Assembly: GCF_002443255.2 (NCBI RefSeq)
Contig: NW_019211459.1
Location: 19,030,524-19,094,523, forward strand
Reading direction: 5' to 3'
DNA length: 64,000 nt
Source: Varroa destructor
Lineage: Eukaryota > Arthropoda > Arachnida > Mesostigmata > Varroidae
Part shown: positions 11,701 to 22,450 of the stretch, in pieces
Position numbering within the stretch: position 1 is the stretch's first letter
Layout of the letters: every line of letters begins with the position of its first letter
The notes under the pieces: model-generated
Databases searched by the model: none
Told to the model about the DNA's origin: nothing
The model's input: only the letters and a program-made list of their open reading frames with translations
Made by a program: the position numbers and the translations under genes

Positions 11701-12245
11701 TTTTTTTAGTACTGTCAAAAAACGGCTGCTCTTTTGCTTCCTGCTATTAGATGCGGTCAATCTTAAGCATGGTACCCACTGGGAAATTGTTAATTTTTCA
11801 GTCGCCCATCGTCTCTGATGTGCCGTCGTCTATTGCAGTGCGAATGGGCAAGACAGGGGTAAAGACGTGCTTATTTCGGACGGCTTGTTGATACGCTTGC
11901 GAACGTTGTAATGTTGCCTGCAGTCACCGAATGCCTTAATGGCACACTTTCTTCAGCGCTTTTGGATCACCCCGTAACACTCCTTCGTCGATGTACTGTT
12001 CCTCCTATTGGGAATCAGCCGATTTGCTGGGTACTCACCAGCTCTGGGGCTCCGTTAGAAGAGACGAGTTAGGCTCAGGCTCCTGCTTGGGCTTTCTAAA
12101 GGATTTTCACGTAATTGGGATTTGAGATTGGACAAGGAAAGCAAAGTAGGAGCAGATCAGACTGGACTAAAGCCAGGCCAAGACGAACCAAATCAGGCCA
12201 AGTGGGCCGTGGACAAAACGGGAGGTGCCCGTAGCCACTCACCAT
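8778..12245 (-). CDS. Five-exon gene for a secreted Gly/Tyr/Arg-rich protein
   Basis: Coding exons are 12243-12245, 10816-11384, 10197-10394, 9451-9632 and 8778-8875 on the minus strand, 1050 nt in all, giving 349 residues. Every junction is GT-AG with matching phase: ATG|GTGAGT to ACAG|AAG (phase 0), CG|GTATGT to AACAG|A (phase 2, Arg), GA|GTCAGT to TTTTAG|T (phase 2, Asp), AAGG|GTAAGG to ATCTAG|GT (phase 1, Gly). The start MKRAQSWGLLTLGTLLSVQC is a signal peptide of about 20 residues. An Ala-rich acidic segment follows to about residue 60, then a low-complexity Gly/Asn/Tyr/Asp region, a His/Arg-rich basic region to about 255 with YGYSNR-type repeats, a Gly/Lys stretch (GKKGGK), and a more ordered tail containing GLMEKYLQQPDGIERYMNDF before the TAG. 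Only one Cys remains near the cleavage site. No known domain or cuticle consensus is visible. A structural secretion such as cuticle or gland material, or a basic peptide, is my inference from composition. The upstream open frame offers an alternative longer N-terminus. Confidence 0.75.
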
Positions 12246-12734
12246 TTCGCCGACGTTTGGCAAAGGCTGGGTGCGACTGCGGTAAGACTTCAGCTGCCCG
12301 CCATGTGACTGATTGGTCCTGCTCAGCTTCAGTGACGGTCTTTTAAAAGTGTCGTCCGTTGCCCCCAGCCCTCTTAAAAGCCTCCAGATTGCTGCCATGG
12401 CAGTCACATGGGCATATAAAAGAGACGAAAATGTAACGCTACTACTGCCTACGGTAGTGGCGGCGCCAGCTACCGGTTCTACTGCTCGTGGACGTCGCGC
12501 ATCGCTAACATCGCTTCTGTTTTTTCCCGCTCTCTTCCATTGGGAGGTTTTTTGCCTGTCGCTGGCCGAAGTAGTTGCCGCTTGATTTCGGTTTCTATGA
12601 CCAGTGCGCGGTGCCAGCATACCGCGAGCTGCTGCCGTACCGTTATCGATCACTGGAAGTGACGCCAGCAATTGCTGAAGTAACAAGTGTTGTGTCGTCA
12701 CACGGACTCCTACAACGGCAGCCTTACTGGCCAT
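12246..12734 (-). other. In-frame upstream extension or 5' UTR of the secreted-protein gene
   Basis: Reading upstream from the ATG at 12245, the same frame stays open through 163 more codons to an ATG at 12734-12732 (MASKAAVV) and further to a TTG at 12794. Another in-frame ATG starts MAAIWRLLRG. If translated, this would place 163 residues before the hydrophobic segment and destroy its role as a cleaved signal peptide. I prefer the ATG at the donor site because it gives a textbook signal peptide with a purine at -3. The stretch is GC-rich, so a fortuitously open 5' UTR is plausible. Confidence 0.4.
12415..12422 (+). promoter_or_regulatory. TATA-box-like motif, plus orientation
   Basis: TATAAAAG lies in the GC-rich 5' flank of the minus-strand gene but points away from it. 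It could mark a divergent promoter. No good plus-strand first exon was found just downstream, since the nearest ATG is followed at once by TAA. Confidence 0.2.
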
Positions 12735-12799
12735 AGAAACCAATAGTGTTACGGGATCTAGGTAGGATCGATATCTACAGCGGGAACTACACAATTACA

Positions 12800-15700
12800 A
12801 TTTACTTAGCTTTCGCTGTCTTGTCAAACTTTTTTCACCGGCAACGTTGGAAGTGGGTGATGGGTCACTGAACAAACTGAAGGTATCGGCGTTATTCTAA
12901 GTTTGGTCTTACAGATGTGTATCATTAATATGGAACGACAATACGGACATTGAGTGCAGATCTGCAGTGCAAGACTCGCTTGACGAGGCTGCTGGCTGTA
13001 AGTATGCGACGGTAGGCATAGATGCTGATTTTGTATGTCCGATGTTCGCCTACCTATGCTATAGCCTTTTCGCTTGATAGCTTCAATATGCGTGTATGTC
13101 CGCACTTTACTATAACCGTCAAATAATCGTGACATATCGTTTATTGTGCCACCTATCTTTTTATATATAGTATTTTTTCAGAAACTGTCCTTAGTTCCCG
13201 CATAGATATAGAGTGTATAGATTGGCTTCTATATCGCTGTGATCAAGATAAAAGTATACGTAAAATATTTAGGAGAAGAAATTCAAAGCACGGTAAACAA
13301 TGTAACTATAATAATAATTTCCGAAGTAACGTGGCCATGGAGAGAACTAAAATACGCGCGTGCGTGAATCGAATTCCCGATACAAATCGAGAAAAACACC
13401 GTATACAATCTCGGGTCGAGGAAATGGTCGTAGGCGTCTTTCTCTAGCAGAAGGAGAAAGATGGACATTAGAAGCAGTAGTAGTTGTTACGCGAACAACG
13501 TAAACAAAGTAGTTTTATAGAATTCCCCTATACTCGATTGATATTGCATTTCACAAAGAGGTGCTCGCGAAGGCTATGCTGTACTTTGGAAACTACCAAT
13601 GACCTACATAAAATAATTTTATGTAGGAGCATCCAATTCCACTAAGACCAAATGTTTATACGCGCATATTCTCTGGGGTAACATATGCTCAATGGGGTAC
13701 TGTGTCTACCCGAAAACCCCACAGTGTGACCAGTCACTCACGACCTGTTTAATCAATGACCCAAGTAAGAATCTTTTGCATGTTCATGGGGTAAACTGTA
13801 AAAAAAGAAGAAATGCGCTGAAGATGATTATATCTAGCATTATATCGAAGGCACTAGCAAATCTACTATATCATTCTGGTTTTAGATCCTTCGAGGCATA
13901 ATTTCACGTAACTAAGGCAAATGTGATACAGAATACTGAGATGGCAATTAAATAACTTAAATATACCTGTTTGTTAAATTGCGGCGTTTAGACACATTGA
14001 AGAAATCTACTTGAAACGTCTGACTAATCCCAACCACCGCTTTAGCCCTTTCCGAACAGATTTTACGTACCAGACGTTGCTTGCTCAATGTCGTGCTTAT
14101 AAATATAAATATAGGTTATAAACGTTCCTTTTTTTCTTTGTGCTTTGATCTTTTGTACTTAGCCATATATGCCTGGCTAAAATAAGTCGTTGCAGAGGCT
14201 TATCGCAGCAGGCTTCCTAACTAGATCTGGCGTTGCTTCCTAATCTTTCATGCTGAATGTCTACGATTGAAGCCTTTACCGATCGAGGTAGAGCACCAAA
14301 GTCGATATATGGTTCGTATGACCATAACAGATTTTCAAGTTGCGTTTGATGCCTTCCGTTCGAGTGTTGAATTTAACACGCGTGCTAAATCTTTCAAAAA
14401 ACTCGAATAGCGTTTGTATCAAGCAGGTAATTCGACAAAAACACAGGAAGCATAAAACTATCGGGATAGTTAATGCGAAATTGGCTAAAAATCGAAAGAA
14501 TAACAATTCCATAAGATCAGTTTTTTTTTTCATTTGACGACCTGATGTCCCCAACGGACATCGGGCCGTACCATGAGACTATTGTGCGTTTGACGGGATC
14601 GGCGGATTGTGTTCCTTCGATCGAAGGACCCCGCCGGCGAACTACGTGGCAAAAACTCGACCACTTTATGGCGACCCAGTCATTGACGAGGCTCAACGAA
14701 TTCTGTGTTGCCATTGTGATTTTGTGAGCTTAATGGTAGTCAATCGCTGCCGCGTTCGCGACCATTAACTAATAAAGGTGTTCTATCGCCTTCAAGACGA
14801 TGCACTGATGAAACAAGCCCACAATGAGCGGTAGCGTATTTATTTCAATCGCTATTTCCAGTAACAATGCTGCTATGTGTGTGTCTAGTAACATCACGTG
14901 TTCGAGCATTCCATAAATCTGTAGGCCAAATATATAGTATTGCCAAATGAATTTATGAGGGCATTACTCGAACTCGTTTAAAAAACGTCTGACTGGCGTC
15001 ATGTTTTAGCGCTGAACTAACATTGATCAAAGGTGTACGACTAAGAGTTGCGGCACAATTTCACCATGTGTCAAAGTTACTATTTTCCAAAAAAACCTAA
15101 TAACTTATATCCAACAATGAGTAGCAAGCTGCAAGTAGCTTCTCTCGTTCTCTCGTAAGTTCTCTCGTTATCTTCTGATAATCAGGAGATAAAAATATTA
15201 GGAATGTACTACTTACAAGCGGGAGTCACGAAACGTGTTGGAGTAAGCCGAAATATGCGGTGTTGTTTTTAGAGGAAATACATTAACGGACGTACTGGTT
15301 ACCTATATTGCTTAATCGCTTAGATGACCAGATATTTCGATTTGATTTACATCCGACCATGCCCATTTTTTCTGCCGTTTATAGACGTTCAACGATAGCA
15401 TGATTTTGTCCTTTTTATATAAGTAATAGCAATATATGTAACAACAGTAATCGTCGCTAGTTAGCAACTACCCGCAGTAGACAATTGACAGGCATAGTTG
15501 AAAGCATCAGTAAATTTTGAAGACACCAAGAGCTTTTTATGAGATTTACTAAAGTCTGCTGGGTTCACTAATTGCAACCTTTTCTCTATAGTCACAAAAT
15601 AGAGCAATCAGACAAGAAAGTTCTAAAGGATCGTAAAGAAGGAACCTTATTTATTAGCTGGTAGCCGAACCAGTATCATGTCCAGTAGCAGTAAAAAGGG

Positions 15701-17016
15701 GCATCAGAATATACTGTTACAAACTATGTTACGCTTATCAAGCAAATGCCTAAATTATTTACAAGAATCTTCTAATATACATGAGCAATTAGAAAGCCAC
15801 TGATCACTTTGGCTATCCTGCAGCATAACGAGATCATGTCACAATGCCGAAAAGGTAACGACCGTTTCATTTTCAACCGAAATGTTTTGTTATTTCAAGA
15901 CGATAACTTAGCCTGCAGATTCTAAATTGTGACTTGTTATCTAGCCCAGGACCATCTATCGGCTCTAACTGAACAAGAAGTTCATTGATTACCTTACATT
16001 ACGTTAACAATTCAAATACTCAAACGTATCCCGAGACCTGTGGGTGAAACATTATCGCCAAGGAGACAATTTTTACTGAAAATCATTCCCTTAATCAGGT
16101 AAATTTAATTTAAATTATTATTGGTATTTCGCACATTTCCGATGTATGACGCCAACTAACTTAAGTAAGAGACCACACTTCTTCAAGCAGCCTAATGCTT
16201 CTAGGAGATCTCTGATCGAACGAATGGGCTATTTTTATCCGACAGAAATTCACGTACAAATTTATATAAAGTCTTCGAACGTTCAGGATTTATATACAGG
16301 CCATGTGAAAGTATTGTAGTAGGATAAACACGGACTCCTATTTGTTGTGATTTTTCAATTAGCCTGTTTATGAAATCGTGCCTGCACCAACGGATTTCGT
16401 TCGGGGCCTATTTCAATTCATATTTATCTTACAATAGGTTAATTTCGCAACGGTCATCTTATTATTGTACTGATGTTCCTTGTTGGTCTCACTCTGCGAT
16501 CTATTTATGATAGAATTAAATAATAAGAAGCTGTCGTTATGTAAAAAGCCTTCTGTCACAAAAGGTAAATTTTAAATAATTAAAAAAAAAAAAACAATTT
16601 TTAAAAGCTCATCCTCCAACAACCTCTGTAGACCTTCCTTAATTACAAACACTTTTATGTCGATTGATGTATGCACAATGTTATGAAAGTTCGCTCAAAC
16701 ATGCGATCTCATTTCGATTCAAGCAAGTGAAGTTATAACAATATATAATAACTGCGACTCATCGCATAGAACTAGGATCTAGAACCTGGCGATTGTTGTC
16801 CTGCAAGGGTCCTTCTTAATTTAAAAAGGATGCATAGAGAGACATTAACTACATGATGAAAAATAGTTGTTTTTCATTTTAAGCTCTTTTACTTTAAGTA
16901 ACTGCTATCTGCACTGGAATTACTGGCCGTTCCAGCCGAATCCAGCGTAGCGAGTGGCTTAACTTATCGAACACACGGCGTAAGATAAAACATAGCTTGC
17001 TTGTAGCGAATATTGT
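12800..17016. other. AT-rich stretch upstream of the inverted repeat
   Basis: No supported gene. A 60-codon frame at 14545-14727 (+), starting MSPTDIGPYHE, is GC-richer than its flanks and is followed by AATAAA near 14770. It could be a small exon or gene, but no acceptor precedes it and I do not recognise it. From about 14,800 to 17,000 no frame reaches 60 codons. Confidence 0.4.
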
Positions 17017-17096
17017 TAATCAACCAATATTCTGATACTGAATATATGTATATATATATATATATATATATTTAGTATCAGAATATTGATTGATTA
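17017..17096. repeat. 80-bp AT-rich palindrome with a TA-repeat centre
   Basis: The left arm contains CAATATTCTGATACT and the right arm contains AGTATCAGAATATTG. The arms pair over about 27 bases with only two mismatches before running into a central (TA)n tract. The whole element can fold into a long hairpin or cruciform. It lies about 0.8 kb before the radC-like fragment. It may be a small palindromic mobile element or a fold-back locus; no target-site duplication was established. Confidence 0.7.
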
Positions 17097-17889
17097 TTAT
17101 TAAAGTTGAAATAAAAGTGGCAAAAATAAGTTTTTATTAACAAGTATAATATTATTTAAATCAGCTGCAAGCAATAGGGTGGAACTAGCGTTCGTATCCC
17201 TACCTTCTTCTATTTCCTTCATTCCGTAGATTGGGGTGAAAACCGTAGTCCTACCAGCTGCCTTAGCTAGTCGTAAATAATTTCGTGATCATCTATCTAA
17301 TTCTGTATTAAGGGTTGAATTAGTTACTTGGACATAATATCAGGTCAAACAAAAACACTGAACCACAATACCGGTTTGTTGCGCGGTTCTTTCCCTTAGA
17401 TTTAAGAATAGAAAGGTAATACAATTAATAAACTGCTCAAGTAGTAAGTGGAAGATTATCTAGTAATGAAATATCGAAATTCATATTTACAGCAACCAGC
17501 CGTCAGATTATATGCCGTAGATACGCAACTACGTAAGATGCAAACCTGTTATACACTGATACCTTCACAGACTACCTAGCCATCAGGTGATCTGTTGCAA
17601 AAATTTGATTATTATCCGTAGTCTGTGAATAGACACGTCTCGGCACTAAAAAAAATGTCTTGCTCAAAGCGTGCGTTGACGTCCCTAAACCCAATGATCA
17701 GCTAGAAAAAAGTCTGATACCACTACGTGATAACTTATAACGATTAAGGATAGGTTTGTAGCAGAGCAAAATCCACTTAACATTATTGTTTTTATTTTGT
17801 TTGGAGAATTTTCCAGCCATTTGAAACCAAAAGTCTCCAGAACTCCTTGGAAGAATCATGATAACCTGCCTTCATAATATCTTTGGGCG

Positions 17890-18162
17890 ATGGATGAGGA
17901 GCAGAGTCATTCAATATTGACTGGCTATAGAAGAAGGTTAAAGGAGAAATCCTTCAAATCTCCTAATAGAACTTTACGAAATTATGAAATACTGGACATG
18001 TTCCTATTCAACTCGATAGCTAAAAGAAACACCAAAATTTTAGCAAAAACTTTGCTGAATAGATTTGGCTCCCTGGTTGGAGTAATCTCCGCTAGCCCGG
18101 TTAATTTTCAAGCAGTTCCTGGAGTTAGTTACGCGGTTTTAGTAGTATTCATGTTAACTTAA
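17890..18162 (+). pseudogene. radC: Bacterial RadC (UPF0758) N-terminal fragment, laterally transferred
   Basis: The 90-residue frame starts at ATG and matches the RadC N-terminal region in order. GYRRRLKEK at residues 12-20 corresponds to the family's GHRxRLRER box. YEILDMFLF at 32-40 matches the YELLELLLF helix. RNTKILAKTLLNRFGSL at 46-62 matches the segment before the helix-hairpin-helix. SPVNFQAVPGVSYAV at 69-83 contains the HhH hairpin. The start lies where RadC proteins usually begin. Normal RadC is about 220 residues, and the entire C-terminal JAB/MPN-like metal-binding half (HxH...D) is missing: homology fades after residue 83 and TAA follows. Conserved Pro and Asp in the usual IPRRD box are replaced (IAKRN). 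The family is bacterial, so its presence between eukaryotic features points to transfer, plausibly from an intracellular alphaproteobacterium (inference). An assembly chimera must be excluded. Whether it is expressed cannot be told. Confidence 0.75.
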
Positions 18163-18450
18163 CGTTCGTCGCTGTTTACGTAACGTCGTGTTTACTATTT
18201 ATAAATCATGTGCAGTATCCCAGCATTAGCGGGGGTTGAACTTCCATAGGTGAAAACACTTATGTACCGCTTTCCCTTTGAAACATCATGTGTATGGAAG
18301 TTAAATCAATATATGTACGTATTTTTTAAATCTAAAGCCATCTTGTCTCCACATCATTATCGGCACCATTTTCTGTCTCGGTGCTTCTCATAATACAGCC
18401 TCGGATCAGCAAAATCCTTTATGTCTCTTTGGACCGTTTGAGAAATATAT
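18163..18450. other. Flank downstream of the radC-like fragment
   Basis: None of the three plus-strand frames continues RadC homology past the TAA. A 10-bp inverted pair, AACTTCCATA near 18238 and TATGGAAGTT near 18293, is visible. No further bacterial sequence was recognised, so the right boundary of the insert probably lies near 18140-18160. Confidence 0.4.
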
Positions 18451-19800
18451 CGAAATCACAGCCAAAGACTTCAAAGACAGGGAGCGAAGGGAAGGATCAG
18501 GGGATAAGGGCACAGCTAAGAGTAACAGCGAAACGGGCGAACGTAAGAAGACCGGGGCAAAGGGAGAGAGAAAAATAGAGGTCGATAGAGGTTTAAGAGC
18601 TGGACGGAGCCAGGGAGGGGGTGAAAAACTAACATTGATTTTTCGATTAACTCAAAATCGACAGGGGTTCGCTCTTTCCTCTGCGACTGGGCGACCTGGG
18701 TGGTCTCGTGCTTCTTGCTCGCCCTCTTGGTGGCGATTTCTTCAGAAGATGTAGCTGCTATAGGACCGTCAGGAGTGCATTCGGACTCACAGCGTTCTCT
18801 GTTTCCCTTGCCGGAGCTGTCAAAGCCGTGGCTGCTGTCAAGCGTGCGGGAAACCTGTGCGAGAAGCATTGCTTTCTGCGCAGTACTCAGCTGGTCGCTT
18901 GAGCAGTTCGGTACTTTCGCCGATGCCGAACCCTGCGCGCAGGATTGCCTGTGAGATCGTAATCGGTTGGTCGGTCGGCGCCACTCGCAAATATAGATCT
19001 CTGCGGCAAAAACGACGAACCATCATCCTCCGTTCAACGCGGTTCCTCGTTTCCCGCCACTTCAAAAAGCGCCTCACTGCTCTTCCCTTTCTCAGATTCC
19101 GTTCAGACTGAAAAGTTTCAGTTGGCCGTTCAGTGATGGCCAAGCTTCTGAGGATGAGGACAGTTAGGGAGCGAGCTGGTAGAAAGAGAAATTCGCATAG
19201 TAGGAAAGATAACAAAAAGAAACTCGGAAAGCGACAATTGACTGCGATACGATCATCGTTACTGGCTTGCTCTGGCTTTGGCTAGTGTTTCCTGCTAGTG
19301 GTCTCTCTCTCATTTCCACTCAGCTTTCTCTTGTGCTGCCCTCTTCTGGATCGTTCAAGACAACCCACTTAATGGGGATGGACCGAAAAAGGAAGCGAGT
19401 CGGGAATCATGTTGGGTTGGGGCTACGGAAAGGGGTCGGGGGCTCAATTGGGATGATGGGGTTCGCTAGGAGAGGGACGGGATAAAAGGGGCAAATTGCG
19501 CAGTAGGCCCGCATCAGATCTCTGAGGCGGCCATCTCTGTTTGGTGCTTCGGCGATTTGAGGCCAGAGGCCAGAGGCTTAAGGGTTGACGAGACCCAAGA
19601 TTCCCGTTGCCATAGCTGTTGTCGTCGCGTAGAAGTTGGACTCCATATGGACCGACGGGGAGCACTTTGGCGGGCTGAGTTCTTGAGGAGGCAGAATTTC
19701 GATGGACAGGAAATCTGTCCGGACTGTAGGGGGTGAAAGCAGGCGCTGGCGAAGTTTACTGAAAAGCAAATGAGAGCCGGGTCGAAAAGGACAGAACACA
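18450..19800. other. GC-rich island with a polypurine tract
   Basis: A purine-rich run spans about 18478-18620, with GGAGCGAAGGGAAGG and AGGGAGAGAGAAAAATAGAGG. Several frames are open on both strands. The minus frame 18516-18869 and the plus frame 18619-18954 overlap, and the plus one is hydrophobic and Cys-containing but has no ATG. A good acceptor, CATTTCCACTCAG, occurs near 19320 (+), followed by open frames. I cannot decide which, if any, is coding. Confidence 0.35.
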
Positions 19801-20830
19801 GAGGGACGACTAAGCGATTAGCCTGCCTACAAAAAAATACCGCCGACGTCCGCCAAATGATATACCTTAAACTCTATAAATGAGTATAAGAGACGCACGT
19901 AAAGACGGATTGCGGGCAGTAGGGGTGATATTAAGAAAGAGGTCTCGATAACCCTGGTAACTGAGGCTGTATATTGTTAGACAAGCATTGTTGTGTGTTT
20001 GAAGGTGTTTGCCTTTATGGACACAGGCGGTTACTGGTGCTGAACTTATAAGTGATAACAAAATTATTTTGTAGTCATGTATATATATATATATATATAT
20101 TTTTTTTTTAATCACTATGTTGTTATCAGTCTGTGTTGTATACAGGCATTTGAAAAGTAGATGAAACCGGTTGTTGGAATGATCGTTTGATTCCTACAGC
20201 TGTAGATTGTTCATTTTGTGGTTCAGGTTGGACCTAGATCAGTTATAATTGTCAATTGCTGTTATAGAGATTTTGCTTAAATTACTATGGTACAGTTTAA
20301 CGTAATTGTTGTTGTACCAGGGCGTCTTAAACTAAAGCCATTATTCTGTGTAGGTCATTTCTATTGTAAATAAGCACCACAACAAAACTAGCCTACGGGC
20401 AGAACCGTATCCATCTTCAGCTTGAGTTTCTCCGCAAAAGGGACTATTCGTTAACTATCAGTAAGAAATCTATATTAAGCATATCACTGATTGAAGGGTG
20501 CAAGTTAGACCGCGAATTGTCCTAATACAAATACAGGTTTATACGAGGCCAATGTAAAAGACAAGCTTAAGCTATTGTCTTATCAAGTGCACATGTTTGC
20601 ATGTTGCTCGTGAACAGACAAAAACACTTTTCTCTAAGTTGATATTAATCAACATAAGAAGTTAACACTATTATTCAACATCAACTAATAATGAATCTCT
20701 TAACAAATGCATTCATATTTCAGGGACTGAAACTTGCCGATTTATAAAATTGAAATCAAACCTTTGCACTTATTATAGAAATATTGCAATTTCTATAATA
20801 TTATAGAAAACATTGCAATACCCGCGTTCG
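19800..20830. other. AT-rich stretch with a TA/T microsatellite
   Basis: A (TA)n tract followed by T10 occupies about 20079-20110. No frame with a recognisable product is present. Confidence 0.45.
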
Positions 20831-22450
20831 TGGCAAAGCCTGACGCTCAGCGACTACGATAGCCAAGGTCCATTTGATTTTGGGCCTGCCTGCCTGTCCA
20901 TCCTTGTCCGCTGTCCTTCTATGTGTTTATAGGCAGAGAATTACAGCAGGCGGTCCGGCGTCATTGTGTTGTTTTGTCGCCAACCGCTATAACCCTATCG
21001 TCATACAGCCAGTCAACATGCGGTGCTCGCTACGTGTCACCTTTCATCAGTCAGCCGTGCGCCCGCAATGCCATCAGCTTCTGCTTTGTCGCAGGCGGAG
21101 CTGCTACTGTTTCTCCACGGCAAACGCCCGATGTGTCCTCAATGCAAAACCTAACGTTGACTGACTCGGCCGAGCTTGCTGGCGTGCCTTCGACATAATG
21201 CGGGATCCTCTGAAGGTGGAGAAGAGGCAACGCGAGCTCTACTGAGAGCCAGGCAACCGAGAGGAGGATGAGGCTTGACAGAGATGACACTGGAGGGCCA
21301 GCAGAGGCGGGGGTAGCCTCTAGCTCTCAAAAGGGTGGGGGAGGCGAATTGTAAATTGGCTTTACAAGCGCATTGTTAGCGTGACACCTGTCCATGACCA
21401 CGGCCATGCTGCTTCGTGCGGGAAGATTTTCGTTCGGACGGTATGGCCGCAGAGAATAGGACTGGAAGGCAAAGGGCAGGGGTTTAGTATGGGGCGAAAA
21501 AGAGGGGATTGTGGATATACGAAAAGGGGTTTGTTGGAACGGGAAGGCGATGGGCTACTGAAGAAGAAATGGTCGACCAACTTAGCTGGCTTGGATGTTC
21601 GGCTGCAGTGTTCCATAGAAGGAAAGAGGGAATTGAACGAGAGCGCATCGCTAAGAGTACGGACGGCATCCATTGAGACGACGCGTACCGTTCCTTCGTT
21701 CGTTGCCGTTCTGTCGAACGCTTTTGACTGTTGTGTCTGCCTCTACCACCAGCACCATCACCGGCAGCAGCGGCAGCATGGCCTTCGCTGTATAGTCCTA
21801 CATGCTGCCACTCTGCCTATCCTGAGTCTTCCTCCTATGCCCTCAGTGCTTTTACTTTCAGCCATGTAAGTAGGAGGCGCTCGGCCAGACAGCCGTAGAC
21901 GCACTCTCACATAGAATATATCCACATCAAAAAGAATCGTCTCATATACGTACTTAACGGAAGGCTGCTTGTCCATCGACCTGCCTTTCGGTAGTAGCCC
22001 GTTCGCTCGTTTCTTCCTGCTCGAATAGTGATGGGGTGGTTCGGACGAGGAGTCTGCCTGTAGCTTGCGGAAGCAGATCTAGCGAGGGGTGCCAGTGTCG
22101 ACTTCATAGTTGAAGAAGGGCTGTGTTCGCCGGTTACAGACTAACCCAGCCAAGCCTAACAGGTACTGCTCTGCCAGCGATTTTCGAAGTGGTGGATCGG
22201 CAAGCTAAAAGGGTTCTCATTTTATATACCGAGCACTTAGTTTGTTTTTCGGTTACAGCTTTACGCAGATTATCACGGCTCCGGTTTTCTTACCAGACTA
22301 ACCGAAACGTGCATTGACCCGTTTGCCTGTCCCTGCACGTAGTACAGTCAGGACATTTTAAAGTAACCCGGCAAGTTTGTGCACGTGACCCGCTTGTCGC
22401 AACGAACGGCTATGCATCGATTCGATTACCTACCGTGCCTATGTATGTAG
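20830..22450. other. GC-rich island, unassigned open frames
   Basis: Frames are open on both strands, the longest being 162 codons at 21381-21869 (+, GTG start). CAG/CAC-rich DNA near 21750-21780 gives a His/Gln run in that frame. No domain is recognised and overlapping opposite-strand frames are equally open. Confidence 0.35.

Noticed and set aside
12096..12794. 232-codon minus frame taken as an independent gene
   Set aside because: It includes the start codon and donor of the secreted-protein gene, and its end is intron sequence; treated as possible extension or 5' UTR instead.
17690..17900. Minus-strand frames beside and antisense to the radC fragment, with protein-like words near 17800-17890
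   Set aside because: One overlaps the radC match in antisense and all are short; no family recognised, so treated as shadows.
18619..18954. Plus frame with a hydrophobic, Cys-containing translation in the 18.5-19.8 kb island
   Set aside because: No ATG in frame, no acceptor, and an equally coding-like frame on the opposite strand.
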